Origin: Mobiluncus curtisii subsp. curtisii ATCC 35241
GTDB lineage: Bacteria > Actinomycetota > Actinomycetes > Actinomycetales > Actinomycetaceae
DNA length: 64,000 nt
Assembly: GCF_000146285.1 (NCBI RefSeq)
Contig: NZ_GL385912.1
Span: forward strand, 1,743,251-1,807,250
Direction of reading: 5' to 3'
This document shows positions 44,105 to 52,840 of this stretch, one piece after another. A program made the position numbers and the translations under genes. The number at the start of each line of letters is the position of its first letter. Position 1 is the first letter of the stretch. Under the pieces are notes generated by a model that saw only the letters and a program-made list of their open reading frames with translations, was not told the DNA's origin and did not search any database.

Positions 44105-44824
44105 TTACCGCGTTTTCGGCAGAGTATTCTCAATCGCGGCAAGAGCTTCCGCAGCCGTTTCTACCACCTGAATAATGTCGACCTCGTCGGGACTGACCAT
44201 ACCTTCCGCTACCAAGTGCTGACGCACCCAGCCCAGGAGTCCATCCCAAAAATCGTGCCCGACCAGCACGATTGGGTATTGCTGAATCTTGCTGGTTTGA
44301 CGCAGCGTAACGCATTCAAAAAGCTCGTCCAGGGTGCCGAAACCGCCCGGCAGAGCTACGAAGGCTTGGGCATATTTGACGAACATGGTCTTGCGCACAA
44401 AGAAGTACCGGAACTCAACCCCCAAATCGACGTACTGGTTGATGCCTTGCTCGTGAGGCAGCTCTATACCCAAACCGATAGTAGACCCGTCGTGAGTGTG
44501 AGCCCCCTTGCTGACCGCTTCCATCAGACCCGGACCGCCGCCGGTGATTATGGAGAATCCGGCTTCGGCAAAAACTTTCCCGATTTCTTCACCCAGCTGA
44601 TAGTACTCGGTACCCGGCTCGACACGAGCTGAGCCGAACACCGTGATGGCTTTCCCGACTTCTGCGAGAGATTCGAAACCGTCAACGAACTCCCCCATGA
44701 TTCGCAACACTCGCCACGGATCTTCTTCAGTCCACTTCGGATCAACTTTCGAGCGCAACAGGGCTTGGTCCGCTAGTTCCCGGTGCAATCTGCTCCGAGC
44801 ACGCCGGCTATACGAAGTCTTCAT
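44105..44824 (-). CDS. LOG-type Rossmann-fold protein (TIGR00730 family)
   Basis: A 239-residue protein with the lysine-decarboxylase-like (LOG) pattern: AITVFGSARVEPG near 60, IITGGGPGLMEAVSKGAH near 93 and the PGGFGTLDELFE signature near 161, with the conserved Arg in FFVRKTMFV. Family knowledge: members hydrolyse nucleotide 5'-monophosphates, some releasing cytokinins; Rv1205 of Mycobacterium tuberculosis is a studied member. AAGGA is eight bases upstream of the ATG. It is preceded by manC on the same strand with 83 bp between. Confidence 0.9.
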   Translation of the reverse strand: MKTSYSRRARSRLHRELADQALLRSKVDPKWTEEDPWRVLRIMGEFVDGFESLAEVGKAITVFGSARVEPGTEYYQLGEEIGKVFAEAGFSIITGGGPGLMEAVSKGAHTHDGSTIGLGIELPHEQGINQYVDLGVEFRYFFVRKTMFVKYAQAFVALPGGFGTLDELFECVTLRQTSKIQQYPIVLVGHDFWDGLLGWVRQHLVAEGMVSPDEVDIIQVVETAAEALAAIENTLPKTR

Positions 44825-44907
44825 AGTTTGTTCCTTATTTTGGTTTTTTCACCCACGGCTTTGAGCCTTGGCTGTCCTGCTGATTTTGCCTTGACTTGGC
44901 AACCGTA

Positions 44908-45984
44908 TCACCATTTATCAGCCGCATTGGAAGCAACTTTAACGTTTTGGGCAAATTCTTGGGTCGTTACCAGCAACTGACCTGCAGATTCCACTACCAC
45001 CGCACCGGGGATACCGATAATTGCGACACCTTTGAGATTTTCTGCCCGCACGAGAGCGGCGGGGGCCGCATCGGTATAGACCGGTATCTGTGGGCTCAGG
45101 TTTGCCAGTTCAGAAGCGTTGCTGACGACGTGACGCACCGCCTCCCAGTCTCCCACATCTGACCATCCCAAGTCCGGGCGGGCCGGGACCACCGCAACCC
45201 GCCCCTCTTGTGCCAACGGTTCAGCCAAGACGGTATCAATCGGTGCCGCCACTACCCGCTCCCACAGTGCGGTTTTCGCGTCCGGGCTCAACGTTTCCCA
45301 TGCTGCTGCCAGTTTTCGCACTGCCGTGCCAGACCCCGGTACCCGCGCTTCTAAGACATCGAGCAGCATGTCACTGCGCACCACAAACATCCCCGCATTC
45401 CACAGGTAGTTCCCGGTCGCTAACCAAGCGCTAGCAGTAGATTCATCCGGCTTTTCCGTAAATGATTGCGCCCGATGCACCCCGCTCAGAGCTCCATCCA
45501 GCGCGGGTCCCACTTCGATATAGCCAAAACCGGTCGCTGGTTCGGTCGGCGCAATCCCGATAGTCGTGAGCCATCCGGCAGCGGCAGCGGGAACAGCCTG
45601 GGCAAGTGCTTCCGAAAATGCAACGGTGTTTGTGATGAGATGATCTGCCGCAAAAGACCCGACCACGCAGGTCCCGTAGCGGTGCTCCAGCAGGGCTGCC
45701 CCCAAGGCGATAGCTGCCATTGAATCTCGCGGGCTGGGTTCCGCCACGCAACGCACTGGAACTGGCAAGCCCAAAGCAGTGACTTGCGCGACCAACGTCT
45801 CTCGGTGCGGGGCGCCGGTGACGAAAGTCAGAGACTGACAAATCGGCGTCAAACGCGTCGCGGTTTGCTGCACCAGACTTTGCGTTCCGTTGATGTTGAG
45901 CAGGAACTTTGGCTTCGCCGCTGTCGACCACGGCCACAGCCGCCGCCCATACCCCCCGGCAGGCACTATCGCATGAATTTCCAC
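44908..45984 (-). CDS. manC: Mannose-1-phosphate guanylyltransferase
   Basis: Makes GDP-mannose from GTP and mannose-1-phosphate for wall glycans. The 358-residue protein begins with the nucleotidyltransferase signature IVPAGGYGRRLWPWS followed by KPKFLL, has EPSPRDSMAAIALGAALL, SFAADHLI (GMP-family version of PADHxI), FGYIEVG and GNYLWNAGMFV. There is no C-terminal phosphomannose isomerase domain. GTG start; TAGAAT lies seven bases upstream and no Shine-Dalgarno is seen, so it is probably leaderless. It diverges from the 2H phosphoesterase gene with 27 bp between start codons. Confidence 0.9.
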   Translation of the reverse strand: MEIHAIVPAGGYGRRLWPWSTAAKPKFLLNINGTQSLVQQTATRLTPICQSLTFVTGAPHRETLVAQVTALGLPVPVRCVAEPSPRDSMAAIALGAALLEHRYGTCVVGSFAADHLITNTVAFSEALAQAVPAAAAGWLTTIGIAPTEPATGFGYIEVGPALDGALSGVHRAQSFTEKPDESTASAWLATGNYLWNAGMFVVRSDMLLDVLEARVPGSGTAVRKLAAAWETLSPDAKTALWERVVAAPIDTVLAEPLAQEGRVAVVPARPDLGWSDVGDWEAVRHVVSNASELANLSPQIPVYTDAAPAALVRAENLKGVAIIGIPGAVVVESAGQLLVTTQEFAQNVKVASNAADKW

Positions 45985-45991
45985 GTCGCAA

Positions 45992-45997
45992 ATTCTA
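45992..45997 (-). promoter_or_regulatory. -10 of a probable leaderless manC promoter
   Basis: TAGAAT on the minus strand (45997-45992), seven bases before the GTG at 45984. The -35 region would lie inside the first codons of the divergent gene at 46012. Confidence 0.5.
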
Positions 45998-46011
45998 CCG
46001 GAGGCAGGGAG

Positions 46012-46629
46012 ATGAGTTTTTCCGTTGAACAGAGTAGGCTTTACCCTGTGTATTTACCTCCGCGTAAAGAAGGTCAGGTTTATCTGGGCATGATTATTCC
46101 CGTGCCCGAGCCCTATGCTGGTGAGCTGCAGAAAGTCACAAAGACTGATGGTGTTCCCCCGCATATCACCATCTTGGAACCGCGCGCGGTGGATCGCGAA
46201 CAGGTCCCAGAAATTCAGGCTCAGGCTGCTGAAATTTGCCGAGCCTTTTCGCCCTTTGTCATTAGTTTCGGCAACATTGGAGATTTCCGCCCCGTGTCCC
46301 CAGTGGTTTATATCGAGGTGCAACGCGGGCACGAGGCCTGTAAGGAACTGGCGAAACGACTTCGTTTCGGACCTTTAGATACCGAATCACGCTTTCCCTA
46401 CTATCCGCACATTACTTTGGGGACTAACGTCACCGATGAAGATTTGGATCGTGTAGCGGCCCTGTCGAAACGTTCACACGGCTTTTTCATGGTTGATGGT
46501 ATTGATTGTTCCCTGCTCGAACCCAACCATGTCGAACAGTTGGCTATCCTCCAACTAGGTTCAGGAGTACCTGAAAGCGTCACCGGAGAACTGCCCGAAA
46601 TTTTCGCCCATCCTCAGTTACATCCCTGA
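46012..46629 (+). CDS. 2H phosphoesterase (2'-5' RNA ligase-like)
   Basis: A 205-residue protein with the two histidine motifs of the 2H superfamily, VPPHITIL near 48 and YYPHITLG near 135. Members act as cyclic phosphodiesterases on RNA ends or cyclic nucleotides; the exact substrate is unknown. The frame is open far upstream within manC, but the ATG at 46012 with GGCAGGGAG upstream gives the family's normal length. It is followed after 15 bp by the BrkB gene and then xth, so the three probably form an operon. Confidence 0.85.
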   Translation: MSFSVEQSRLYPVYLPPRKEGQVYLGMIIPVPEPYAGELQKVTKTDGVPPHITILEPRAVDREQVPEIQAQAAEICRAFSPFVISFGNIGDFRPVSPVVYIEVQRGHEACKELAKRLRFGPLDTESRFPYYPHITLGTNVTDEDLDRVAALSKRSHGFFMVDGIDCSLLEPNHVEQLAILQLGSGVPESVTGELPEIFAHPQLHP

Positions 46630-46644
46630 AAGTGCTGAAATCCC

Positions 46645-47814
46645 GTGACGAAACCGCTTGATACCCCCGCAGCCGAGCCCACTACCCCGGTGGGCGTGGT
46701 GAAACGGATGAAAGCTGTCATGAAGTGGCTCAACACCACACGATTCATGCGGGCTTATCTGCGCTATCAGAATGCCTCCGCGAACCTTTTGGCAGGAGGT
46801 ATTTCCTATACCGCACTGTTTTCGATGGCAGGGATAGTGACTCTGATTATCATGACCGCGCAAGTCATGATTTTTGCTTTTCCCCTGACCAGCGACACGA
46901 TTTTTCGGGATGTAAATCAATGGATTCCCGGCGCGATTCAAGTTGATGGACAGCCGGGTCTGATTGACCCCGCCGCGATTGCATCTCCCAGTTTCACCTG
47001 GGGAACCCTGGTGGTTTTGGTTGTGTCTATCATGGCAGGAATTCGGGTGGTTGCGGCACTGCGCGTCAGTATCCAAACCGTTTTCGGACTGCCGCAACGT
47101 CCCGGCGCGGGGTGGAAAAATACCCTGCGAGATGTGTGTATGTTCCTGGTTTTGTTCCTCGGTGGAATTTTGGCATCAGTTTTAGGTACAGGTTCCGTAG
47201 TGGTGGTACAGACCCTGCAGCGTCGGCTGCCGTTGGCGCTGCCGGCTCCTTCCGAGCTGATTAATGCCGGAGCTTTCCTCCTGACCGGCGTCCTGACAAC
47301 CTTGATTCTGGCTTTCACGCTGCGCTACCTAGCTTTGGTGCGCGCCCCGCGCCGTGATTTGTGGATAGGGACGGGAACGTTAGGATTTTTGTCCACGGCT
47401 CTGCAGATGTCAGGGGTTTACTTAGCGGCAAGTGTGCCCCCCGCCTATGCTCCGTTTACCCTAATTTTGACGATTGTTCTGTGGGTCAATGTCTTGTGCC
47501 GCTTGTTCCTGTATATGTCGTGCTGGATTGCGAACCCGCCGGTGGCTCCCGCTCCGGAGAGGGACTTTCCGCAATTTTCCGAGCGCCCAAATTTCGTGAC
47601 CGTTTCAGCTCCCACCAGCCTGTTTTGGCCTCACGATCCGCTCTCCGGTCGAATCTGGTCGCTTGCCCAGGAAGAAGCCGCTTGGCGTCTGTCTCAGCAG
47701 GTCATCTGGAGCCACCAGGACCAGCCTCATCGTTTTGCTACCGCTGCCGAGAAACACCTGTCGGGACGCCCTGTTGCCCCGAGTGTGATGTCTCAGAAAC
47801 TGAATCGGAGGTAA
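46645..47814 (+). CDS. YihY/BrkB family membrane protein
   Basis: A 389-residue membrane protein with about six hydrophobic segments between residues 45 and 305, for example LAGGISYTALFSMAGIVTLI and FTLILTIVLWVNVLCRLFLY. ANLLAGGISYTALFSM is the family's N-terminal signature. Family knowledge: once annotated as ribonuclease BN, now regarded as a transporter-like family of unknown role. GTG start. The cytoplasmic C-terminal tail is about 90 residues long and polar. Placed between the 2H phosphoesterase and exonuclease III genes, 3 bp from the latter. Confidence 0.87.
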   Translation: MTKPLDTPAAEPTTPVGVVKRMKAVMKWLNTTRFMRAYLRYQNASANLLAGGISYTALFSMAGIVTLIIMTAQVMIFAFPLTSDTIFRDVNQWIPGAIQVDGQPGLIDPAAIASPSFTWGTLVVLVVSIMAGIRVVAALRVSIQTVFGLPQRPGAGWKNTLRDVCMFLVLFLGGILASVLGTGSVVVVQTLQRRLPLALPAPSELINAGAFLLTGVLTTLILAFTLRYLALVRAPRRDLWIGTGTLGFLSTALQMSGVYLAASVPPAYAPFTLILTIVLWVNVLCRLFLYMSCWIANPPVAPAPERDFPQFSERPNFVTVSAPTSLFWPHDPLSGRIWSLAQEEAAWRLSQQVIWSHQDQPHRFATAAEKHLSGRPVAPSVMSQKLNRR

Positions 47815-47817
47815 CCC

Positions 47818-48702
47818 ATGAAAGTAACCACAGTTAATGTCAATGGTGTCCGGGCGGCTTTCCGTAAAGGATTTGGGGACTGGCTGGAAAATGACGATTC
47901 AGATTTGTTGTGTCTGCAAGAGGTTCGCGCTACTCCCCAAGACACACAAGACTTGTTTGGTCCGGCTTGGGACGTGCACGTGTGGCCCTGCCGGGTGAAA
48001 GGTCGTGCCGGGGTGGCGCTGGGGGCACGGCGTGATTCCGACTGGGAGATTGGTCAGCTTACCGAGGGTCTCCCCCCGGATTTGTATGCGGAGGTCGGTG
48101 GGGAACCGGATGTGGATTCCGGACGCTGGTTGGAGGCTGCCATTCACGGACCTCAGGGAACAACATTTACCCTGGTAAGCGCCTATTTGCATTCCGGGGA
48201 GTTGCGCACGGAAAAGCAGGAACAAAAGATTGCATACCTGCATCGAGTTGGCGAACGGGTGCAGCAGCTGAGCGCGCGTGCTATAGCGGGAGTGGGCTCC
48301 GATACTCCACAGGAGGCCCTGATTTGCGGGGATTTCAACATTGTGCGTACTGCCAGGGACATTAAAAACTGGAAACCTAATCACAATAAGACCTCCGGGG
48401 TCATGGATGAAGAGATTGCGTTCTTAGACGCATGGATGGCAGACACACTGTCCGGGAGTAAGGGACTGCCTTGCGTAGACGTGGGACGAGCCCTCGTCGG
48501 AGACACGGACGGACCCTATACCTGGTGGTCGTGGCGCGGTAAGGCTTATGACAATAACGCGGGCTGGCGTCTGGATTATCACATGGCTACCCCCGGTCTG
48601 GCAGGGCAAGCCCAATCGGCTGCGGTGTATCGCGCCCCGGCTTATGATGCCCGCTTCACGGATCATGCCCCCGTCACGGTAACTTACGACTTTCCGGCGT
48701 AA
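47818..48702 (+). CDS. xth: Exodeoxyribonuclease III (AP endonuclease)
   Basis: Repairs abasic sites and 3' blocks in DNA. The 294-residue protein carries VTTVNVNGVRAAFRKGF (metal-binding Asn), LLCLQEVRA (catalytic Glu), ALICGDFNIVRTARDIKNWK (Asp, Asn), WRGKAYDNNAGWRLDYHM and FTDHAPVTVTYDF (Asp-His). All expected active-site residues are present. ATG with GGAGGT upstream. End of the 46.0-48.7 kb unit. Confidence 0.93.
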   Translation: MKVTTVNVNGVRAAFRKGFGDWLENDDSDLLCLQEVRATPQDTQDLFGPAWDVHVWPCRVKGRAGVALGARRDSDWEIGQLTEGLPPDLYAEVGGEPDVDSGRWLEAAIHGPQGTTFTLVSAYLHSGELRTEKQEQKIAYLHRVGERVQQLSARAIAGVGSDTPQEALICGDFNIVRTARDIKNWKPNHNKTSGVMDEEIAFLDAWMADTLSGSKGLPCVDVGRALVGDTDGPYTWWSWRGKAYDNNAGWRLDYHMATPGLAGQAQSAAVYRAPAYDARFTDHAPVTVTYDFPA

Positions 48703-48853
48703 TTCCCACGCATCCAGCCTGCATTCAGAAATATTCTCTGCATTTCTGAAAAATTTCTAATCTCGCGGGATAACCGACGATAGAATGTATGTAGGTGGTG
48801 TTAATCGCCTGGGAAATGCCTAAAGAGCTGCCCGGCGAATGAATTAGAAAGAG

Positions 48854-50311
48854 ATGATTAAGATGAAAATTTTTCAATGTGATTCCCGGTTATTAACTCG
48901 TTTCAGTAACCGCGCTTTAGTGATTGGCTCCTCAGCCACTTTGACCCTAGGACTGGGCATGGTCGGTATTGCCCCAGCTGCTTTTGCAACCGAAACAACT
49001 ATTCCCCCCACGGATGAAATTTCTTCCCAACAATCCGATGCGGCGCCCACTTCGGTTCCAGACCCGACACCCAGCGTCACTGCTACTCCCGTCGATCCAA
49101 CTACAGAGACTCCGGCAACGCCCGCTCCGGCAGAGCCAAGCGACCCTGCCTTCACGGTCAAAGACGTTGCGGACAGTGAAATTCCACAGCTGGAGTATGG
49201 TGACTTCGGATCTAAGAGCATGTATGGCGATGCCCTGGGGAAACTCTCCGTGGACAAAGACTACACGACCCAGCACGATGACACTCTAAAGGTAGACTCC
49301 GGGGACACCGTGGATATTAAAAGCAATCTGGATGTCACCGTGGGACTGCAAGCACTGGAAAACTGGCAGGAAAAAGTTAAACGAGTTAAAGTCGAGAATC
49401 TGACATACGGTGAAGCCGATTCCAACTTTCAGACGATTATTTTGGTTCCGGAATACCTGGAAATGCCCAGCGACCCGCAGTCTTACAAACTGGAGCCTCA
49501 AGGCGGAGACAAACCGTTGTACCGGATTGTCAGCGTGTTACGTTCCGAAAAACGGCTGGCTATTACTTTGGCTTTGAATGAGTTTTATAAAACAGGAGAT
49601 AGTAAAAAAGGCGCCTACTCGCGTCTGAAGGACGGCTTCAAGGTCTACGCAAATAAACCGCTGGGCTTGGTTATCTCTGGAGTCAAGGTTAAGGACCACG
49701 TTGCCTCCGAAAACCAGGCTACGTTGGAGTTCCGCACTACAGGATACCTGTCCATCGGCGGATTTAGCAGCACAAATCGACGTGAAAAAGCGAGGTATTT
49801 TGGTGGTTTCATGGGAGGACTGTCTAGGTCTTGGTATACCCTGCAAGGCCAGGAAGAGGGCAATCTCATCGGGAACGGCACCGATTCCACTCGCCCCCAG
49901 AGTCAGGGTATTTCCTTAACTATGGACATCAAGCCGAAGCCCGCTCCGCCAAACCCCGTGAATCCAAATTCACCGGTCACTCCGGATACGCCGAGTGTTG
50001 ACCCAGATCCCATTCCGGGAGGGGCTGTAGTCCCTCCCAATGAGCCTGAGCCTCCGGTCGCAGGGGTTGTCGCTACCCCGACTGAGCCGCAGCCTCCGGT
50101 CGCGGGAGTTGTCGCTACCCCGACTGAGCCGCAGCCTCCGGTCGCGGGAGTATTTACTCCGGCTGCGCCCCAACCCCCGGCAGTGCAGAGTCCCCATAAG
50201 GCTTTGGCGACTACCGGTTCGTCTGCCGGCACGCTGGCCGGCGGAGCCATGATTGTGTTCCTCACTGGCGGAGCCCTGATGGTCGTGTCTCGGCGCCGGG
50301 CACGTCGCTAG
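48854..50311 (+). CDS. Cell-wall-anchored surface protein with LAxTG sorting signal
   Basis: A 485-residue exported protein. Signal peptide to about residue 40 (LGMVGIAPAAFA), a Thr/Pro/Ser-rich stretch (about 45-90), a globular region of unknown fold (about 95-355), a Pro-rich stalk with 14-residue repeats (PPVAGVVATPTEPQ) and a C-terminal sorting signal: LATTG, hydrophobic helix and RRRARR tail. LAxTG motifs are typical substrates of class E sortases in actinobacteria; no sortase gene is in this window. The globular part has no family I recognise. A GAAAGAG precedes the ATG; TAGAAT at 48781-48786 may be the -10. Confidence 0.85.
   Translation: MIKMKIFQCDSRLLTRFSNRALVIGSSATLTLGLGMVGIAPAAFATETTIPPTDEISSQQSDAAPTSVPDPTPSVTATPVDPTTETPATPAPAEPSDPAFTVKDVADSEIPQLEYGDFGSKSMYGDALGKLSVDKDYTTQHDDTLKVDSGDTVDIKSNLDVTVGLQALENWQEKVKRVKVENLTYGEADSNFQTIILVPEYLEMPSDPQSYKLEPQGGDKPLYRIVSVLRSEKRLAITLALNEFYKTGDSKKGAYSRLKDGFKVYANKPLGLVISGVKVKDHVASENQATLEFRTTGYLSIGGFSSTNRREKARYFGGFMGGLSRSWYTLQGQEEGNLIGNGTDSTRPQSQGISLTMDIKPKPAPPNPVNPNSPVTPDTPSVDPDPIPGGAVVPPNEPEPPVAGVVATPTEPQPPVAGVVATPTEPQPPVAGVFTPAAPQPPAVQSPHKALATTGSSAGTLAGGAMIVFLTGGALMVVSRRRARR
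50051..50153 (+). repeat. 42-bp tandem repeats in the surface-protein stalk
   Basis: Unit boundaries at 50051, 50093 and 50135 (two full copies and a partial third), differing by a few bases. They encode PPVAGVVATPTEPQ repeats. Such repeats can change in copy number by slippage. Confidence 0.9.
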
Positions 50312-50324
50312 CAGCTGACCTCAT

Positions 50325-50365
50325 AAACAGTGTTCCCGGTCGGAAACCGACCGGGAACACTGTTT
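50325..50365. terminator. Bidirectional terminator between the surface-protein gene and folD
   Basis: A perfect 19-bp inverted repeat (50325-50343 with 50347-50365) with a loop of only three bases, 14 bases after the plus-strand stop and 16 bases after the folD stop. Each strand reads ...TGTTTA after the stem, giving a short T-run on both sides. Confidence 0.92.
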
Positions 50366-50380
50366 AAATTATGGGAATAA

Positions 50381-51286
50381 CTACGCCAGTCCGGCTGCGC
50401 GTTCCGCCGCTTCGACCACGTTGACCAGCAGTAGCGCCCGGGTCATGGGTCCAACCCCTCCGGGATTTGGAGTCAACCAGGCCGCCACCCGATCCACCCC
50501 GTCAGCCACGTCACCATACAGCCGGGATTTGCCGGTATCCGGGTCGAGAACCCGCGATACCCCCACATCAAACACGGCTGCGCCGGGTTTAACCATGTCC
50601 GCGGTGATAATGCCCGCGACTCCGGATGCTGCCACGATGACGTCCGCCTGGCGGCACTTTGTCGCCAAATCTTGAGTCCCGGTATGGCACGAAGTGACAG
50701 TCGCGTTAACGTCTTTTCGCCCCAGCAGCAGCCCGATGGAACGACCCACCGTAGTGCCACGACCCACTACGCACACGTCCTTACCGTTGAAATCCAAACC
50801 GAAACGACGTCCCAGCTCGATGACTGCCCGAGGCGTGCAGGGCAAAGGCGAAGTAATCGGCTCTGACACCCGCAATACCAAGCGTCCCAGGTTCATGGGG
50901 TGCAGCCCATCAGCATCTTTTTCCGGGTCGATTGCTTCCAAAATCTGGTTCGTGTCCATGCCTTGAGGCAGCGGCAACTGCACAATGTATCCCGTACACG
51001 CTGGATCTTGATTCAACCGCTCCACCGCCGCCATGACTTCGTCTGGGCTGGCAGTGGCAGGTAAATCAATCCGAATGGACTCGATGCCGACCTCCGCGCA
51101 GTCCCGGTGTTTGCCTGCAACATAGGTTACAGAACCGGGATCCTCACCGACCAGGATGGTGCCAAGTCCGGGAATGACACCGCTCTCACGCACCGCGGCG
51201 ACACGAGTCTGCAACTCGGCTTTGATAGCGGCAGCGGTGGCTTTGCCATCCAGAACCTGCGCTGGTCCCTCCCAGGGCGCCCTCAT
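50381..51286 (-). CDS. folD: Methylenetetrahydrofolate dehydrogenase / cyclohydrolase
   Basis: Bifunctional one-carbon enzyme interconverting 5,10-methylene- and 10-formyl-tetrahydrofolate. The 301-residue protein has [16 protein letters not shown] with the catalytic Lys near 57, [37 protein letters not shown] and the NADP-binding [19 protein letters not shown] near 165. The C-terminal [15 protein letters not shown] is diagnostic. It overlaps glyA by 4 bp and so shares its transcript and the upstream ZTP riboswitch. Confidence 0.96.
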   Translation of the reverse strand: MRAPWEGPAQVLDGKATAAAIKAELQTRVAAVRESGVIPGLGTILVGEDPGSVTYVAGKHRDCAEVGIESIRIDLPATASPDEVMAAVERLNQDPACTGYIVQLPLPQGMDTNQILEAIDPEKDADGLHPMNLGRLVLRVSEPITSPLPCTPRAVIELGRRFGLDFNGKDVCVVGRGTTVGRSIGLLLGRKDVNATVTSCHTGTQDLATKCRQADVIVAASGVAGIITADMVKPGAAVFDVGVSRVLDPDTGKSRLYGDVADGVDRVAAWLTPNPGGVGPMTRALLLVNVVEAAERAAGLA

Positions 51287-52578
51287 TGCACCAATCCCGG
51301 ATAGAGCGGGAAAGCTTCGGTCAGTTTCGACACCCGCGCCCGGTACTTGGACGCATCCACTGACTGAACACCATTCTCAGCGCCATCCACCAGCACAGAG
51401 GCGATAATGTCGGCGACCTCGCGGAACTCGACCTCGCCAAAACCGCGAGTAGCCAAAGCCGGGGTGCCGATACGCAGACCGGAAGTGACTGCCGGGGGAC
51501 GCGGATCGAACGGCACCGCGTTGCGGTTTACGGTAATGCCCGCTGCGTGCAGCAGATTTTCAGCCTGCTGCCCGTCCAGGTTCGAGTTAACCAGGTCCAC
51601 CAGTACCAAATGAACGTCGGTGCCGCCGGTCAACAGGTCGATGCCCGCCGCCTGACAATCAGGCGCCATCAGGCGTTCCGCCAAAATCTGCGCACCTTGG
51701 ATGACGCGCTGCATCCGTTCTTTAAACTCAGGAGTGCCGGCAATCTTCAGCGCCACCGCCTTCGCCGCGACCACGTGCATCAGGGGACCACCCTGCTGAC
51801 CGGGGAAAACGGAACTGTTAATCTTCTTGCCGAACTTTTCCCCATCACGGGACAGAATCAGACCCGAACGCGGCCCGCCAATGGTCTTGTGAATGGTCGT
51901 GGAGACCACGTCCGCGTAAGGAACCGGGGAGGGGTGCAGACCAGCGGCGACCAGACCCGCAAAATGTGCCATATCGGTCCACAAGTAGGCCCCGACCTCG
52001 TCCGCGATGGCACGGAAAGCCGCAAAATCCAGGTGCCGCGGATAGGCGGACCAGCCGGAAATAATCACGTCGGGACGCTCTGCCAACGCGAGTTCACGCA
52101 CCCGATCCATGTCGATACGCTTGCTGTCCGGTTCCACTCCGTAGGCTGCGACCTGGTAAAGCCGACCACTAAAGTTAATCTTCATCCCGTGAGTGAGGTG
52201 ACCGCCGTGTGCCAAGCTCAGACCCATAATCTTGGCTCCGGGCTTAATCAGCGCGGAAAGCACCGCCGCGTTCGCTTGGGCACCAGAGTGCGGCTGCACA
52301 TTCGCAAAATCGGCGCCGAACAGCTTTTTTGCTCGCTCGATAGCTAAGTTTTCAGCTACGTCAACGTTTTCGCAGCCACCGTAATAGCGCTTGCCCGGAT
52401 AACCCTCAGCGTATTTGTTGGTCAAGACGCTGCCCTGGCATTGCAATACCGCGCGGGGCACAAAGTTTTCCGATGCAATCATCTCCAGAGTGTCGCGCTG
52501 ACGAATAAGTTCTGCATCCAGCACGGCCTGGATTTCGGGGTCAACCTCAGAAAGAGGCTGGTTCATGACTTCGGTCAT
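51283..52578 (-). CDS. glyA: Serine hydroxymethyltransferase
   Basis: PLP enzyme converting serine and tetrahydrofolate to glycine and methylene-tetrahydrofolate. The 431-residue protein shows [17 protein letters not shown] near 35, [41 protein letters not shown] and the PLP-lysine motif [18 protein letters not shown] near 230. I start it at the ATG at 52578, with GGAGGA six bases upstream; nine more codons are open but fall in the riboswitch region. First gene of the glyA-folD operon. Confidence 0.97.
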   Translation of the reverse strand: MTEVMNQPLSEVDPEIQAVLDAELIRQRDTLEMIASENFVPRAVLQCQGSVLTNKYAEGYPGKRYYGGCENVDVAENLAIERAKKLFGADFANVQPHSGAQANAAVLSALIKPGAKIMGLSLAHGGHLTHGMKINFSGRLYQVAAYGVEPDSKRIDMDRVRELALAERPDVIISGWSAYPRHLDFAAFRAIADEVGAYLWTDMAHFAGLVAAGLHPSPVPYADVVSTTIHKTIGGPRSGLILSRDGEKFGKKINSSVFPGQQGGPLMHVVAAKAVALKIAGTPEFKERMQRVIQGAQILAERLMAPDCQAAGIDLLTGGTDVHLVLVDLVNSNLDGQQAENLLHAAGITVNRNAVPFDPRPPAVTSGLRIGTPALATRGFGEVEFREVADIIASVLVDGAENGVQSVDASKYRARVSKLTEAFPLYPGLVQ

Positions 52579-52599
52579 AGTTCCTCCATAGTTTTGCGA

Positions 52600-52715
52600 G
52601 CACAACCCAGGCGTACGATTGTGTAAATGCGCTTCCCGGAGGGTTATTCCTCCTGTCTACCAACCCCGCAAAATAGTCCGGGGTTGGATAGGCATCGCCA
52701 GTCGCTGCCTGTACA
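52600..52715 (-). ncRNA. ZTP riboswitch (pfl motif) of the glyA-folD operon
   Basis: The minus strand upstream of glyA carries the conserved parts of the pfl/ZTP aptamer in order: CGACTGGCGA (52704-52695), a stem ending in CCTCCGGGAAGCGC (52642-52629) that matches the CCGGGGAGC element, and CGCCTGGG (52613-52606) matching the CCGCCUGGGC element. Between the first two lies an extra hairpin, CCAACCCC with GGGGTTGG (52687-52660). The ribosome binding site GGAGGA of glyA follows about 20 bases after the last element, so control is probably translational. Family knowledge: ZTP riboswitches sense ZMP/ZTP, a sign of folate shortage, and often control glyA and folD. Confidence 0.85.
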
Positions 52716-52828
52716 GGTTATCAAAAAATTTATCTCCTCCCACACCACGCTATTCCGAGGGTTTAAGCGGAAACCAGGGTTTCCGGGGCAAACCGGTCTC
52801 GCCGGCACTGTCACAGACAAAAGTTTGT

Positions 52829-52834
52829 TAAAAT
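52829..52834 (+). promoter_or_regulatory. -10 of a probable leaderless promoter
   Basis: TAAAAT followed by six bases and the ATG at 52841, no Shine-Dalgarno. The -35 region is unclear. Confidence 0.55.
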
Positions 52835-52840
52835 CCAGTC

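Noticed and set aside
45784-46011. Upstream extension of the 2H phosphoesterase frame
   Set aside because: It lies antisense to the conserved start of manC and adds no family sequence; the ATG at 46012 has a ribosome binding site.
52579-52605. Nine-codon N-terminal extension of glyA
   Set aside because: It runs into the riboswitch region, and the ATG at 52578 has an ideal GGAGGA ribosome binding site.
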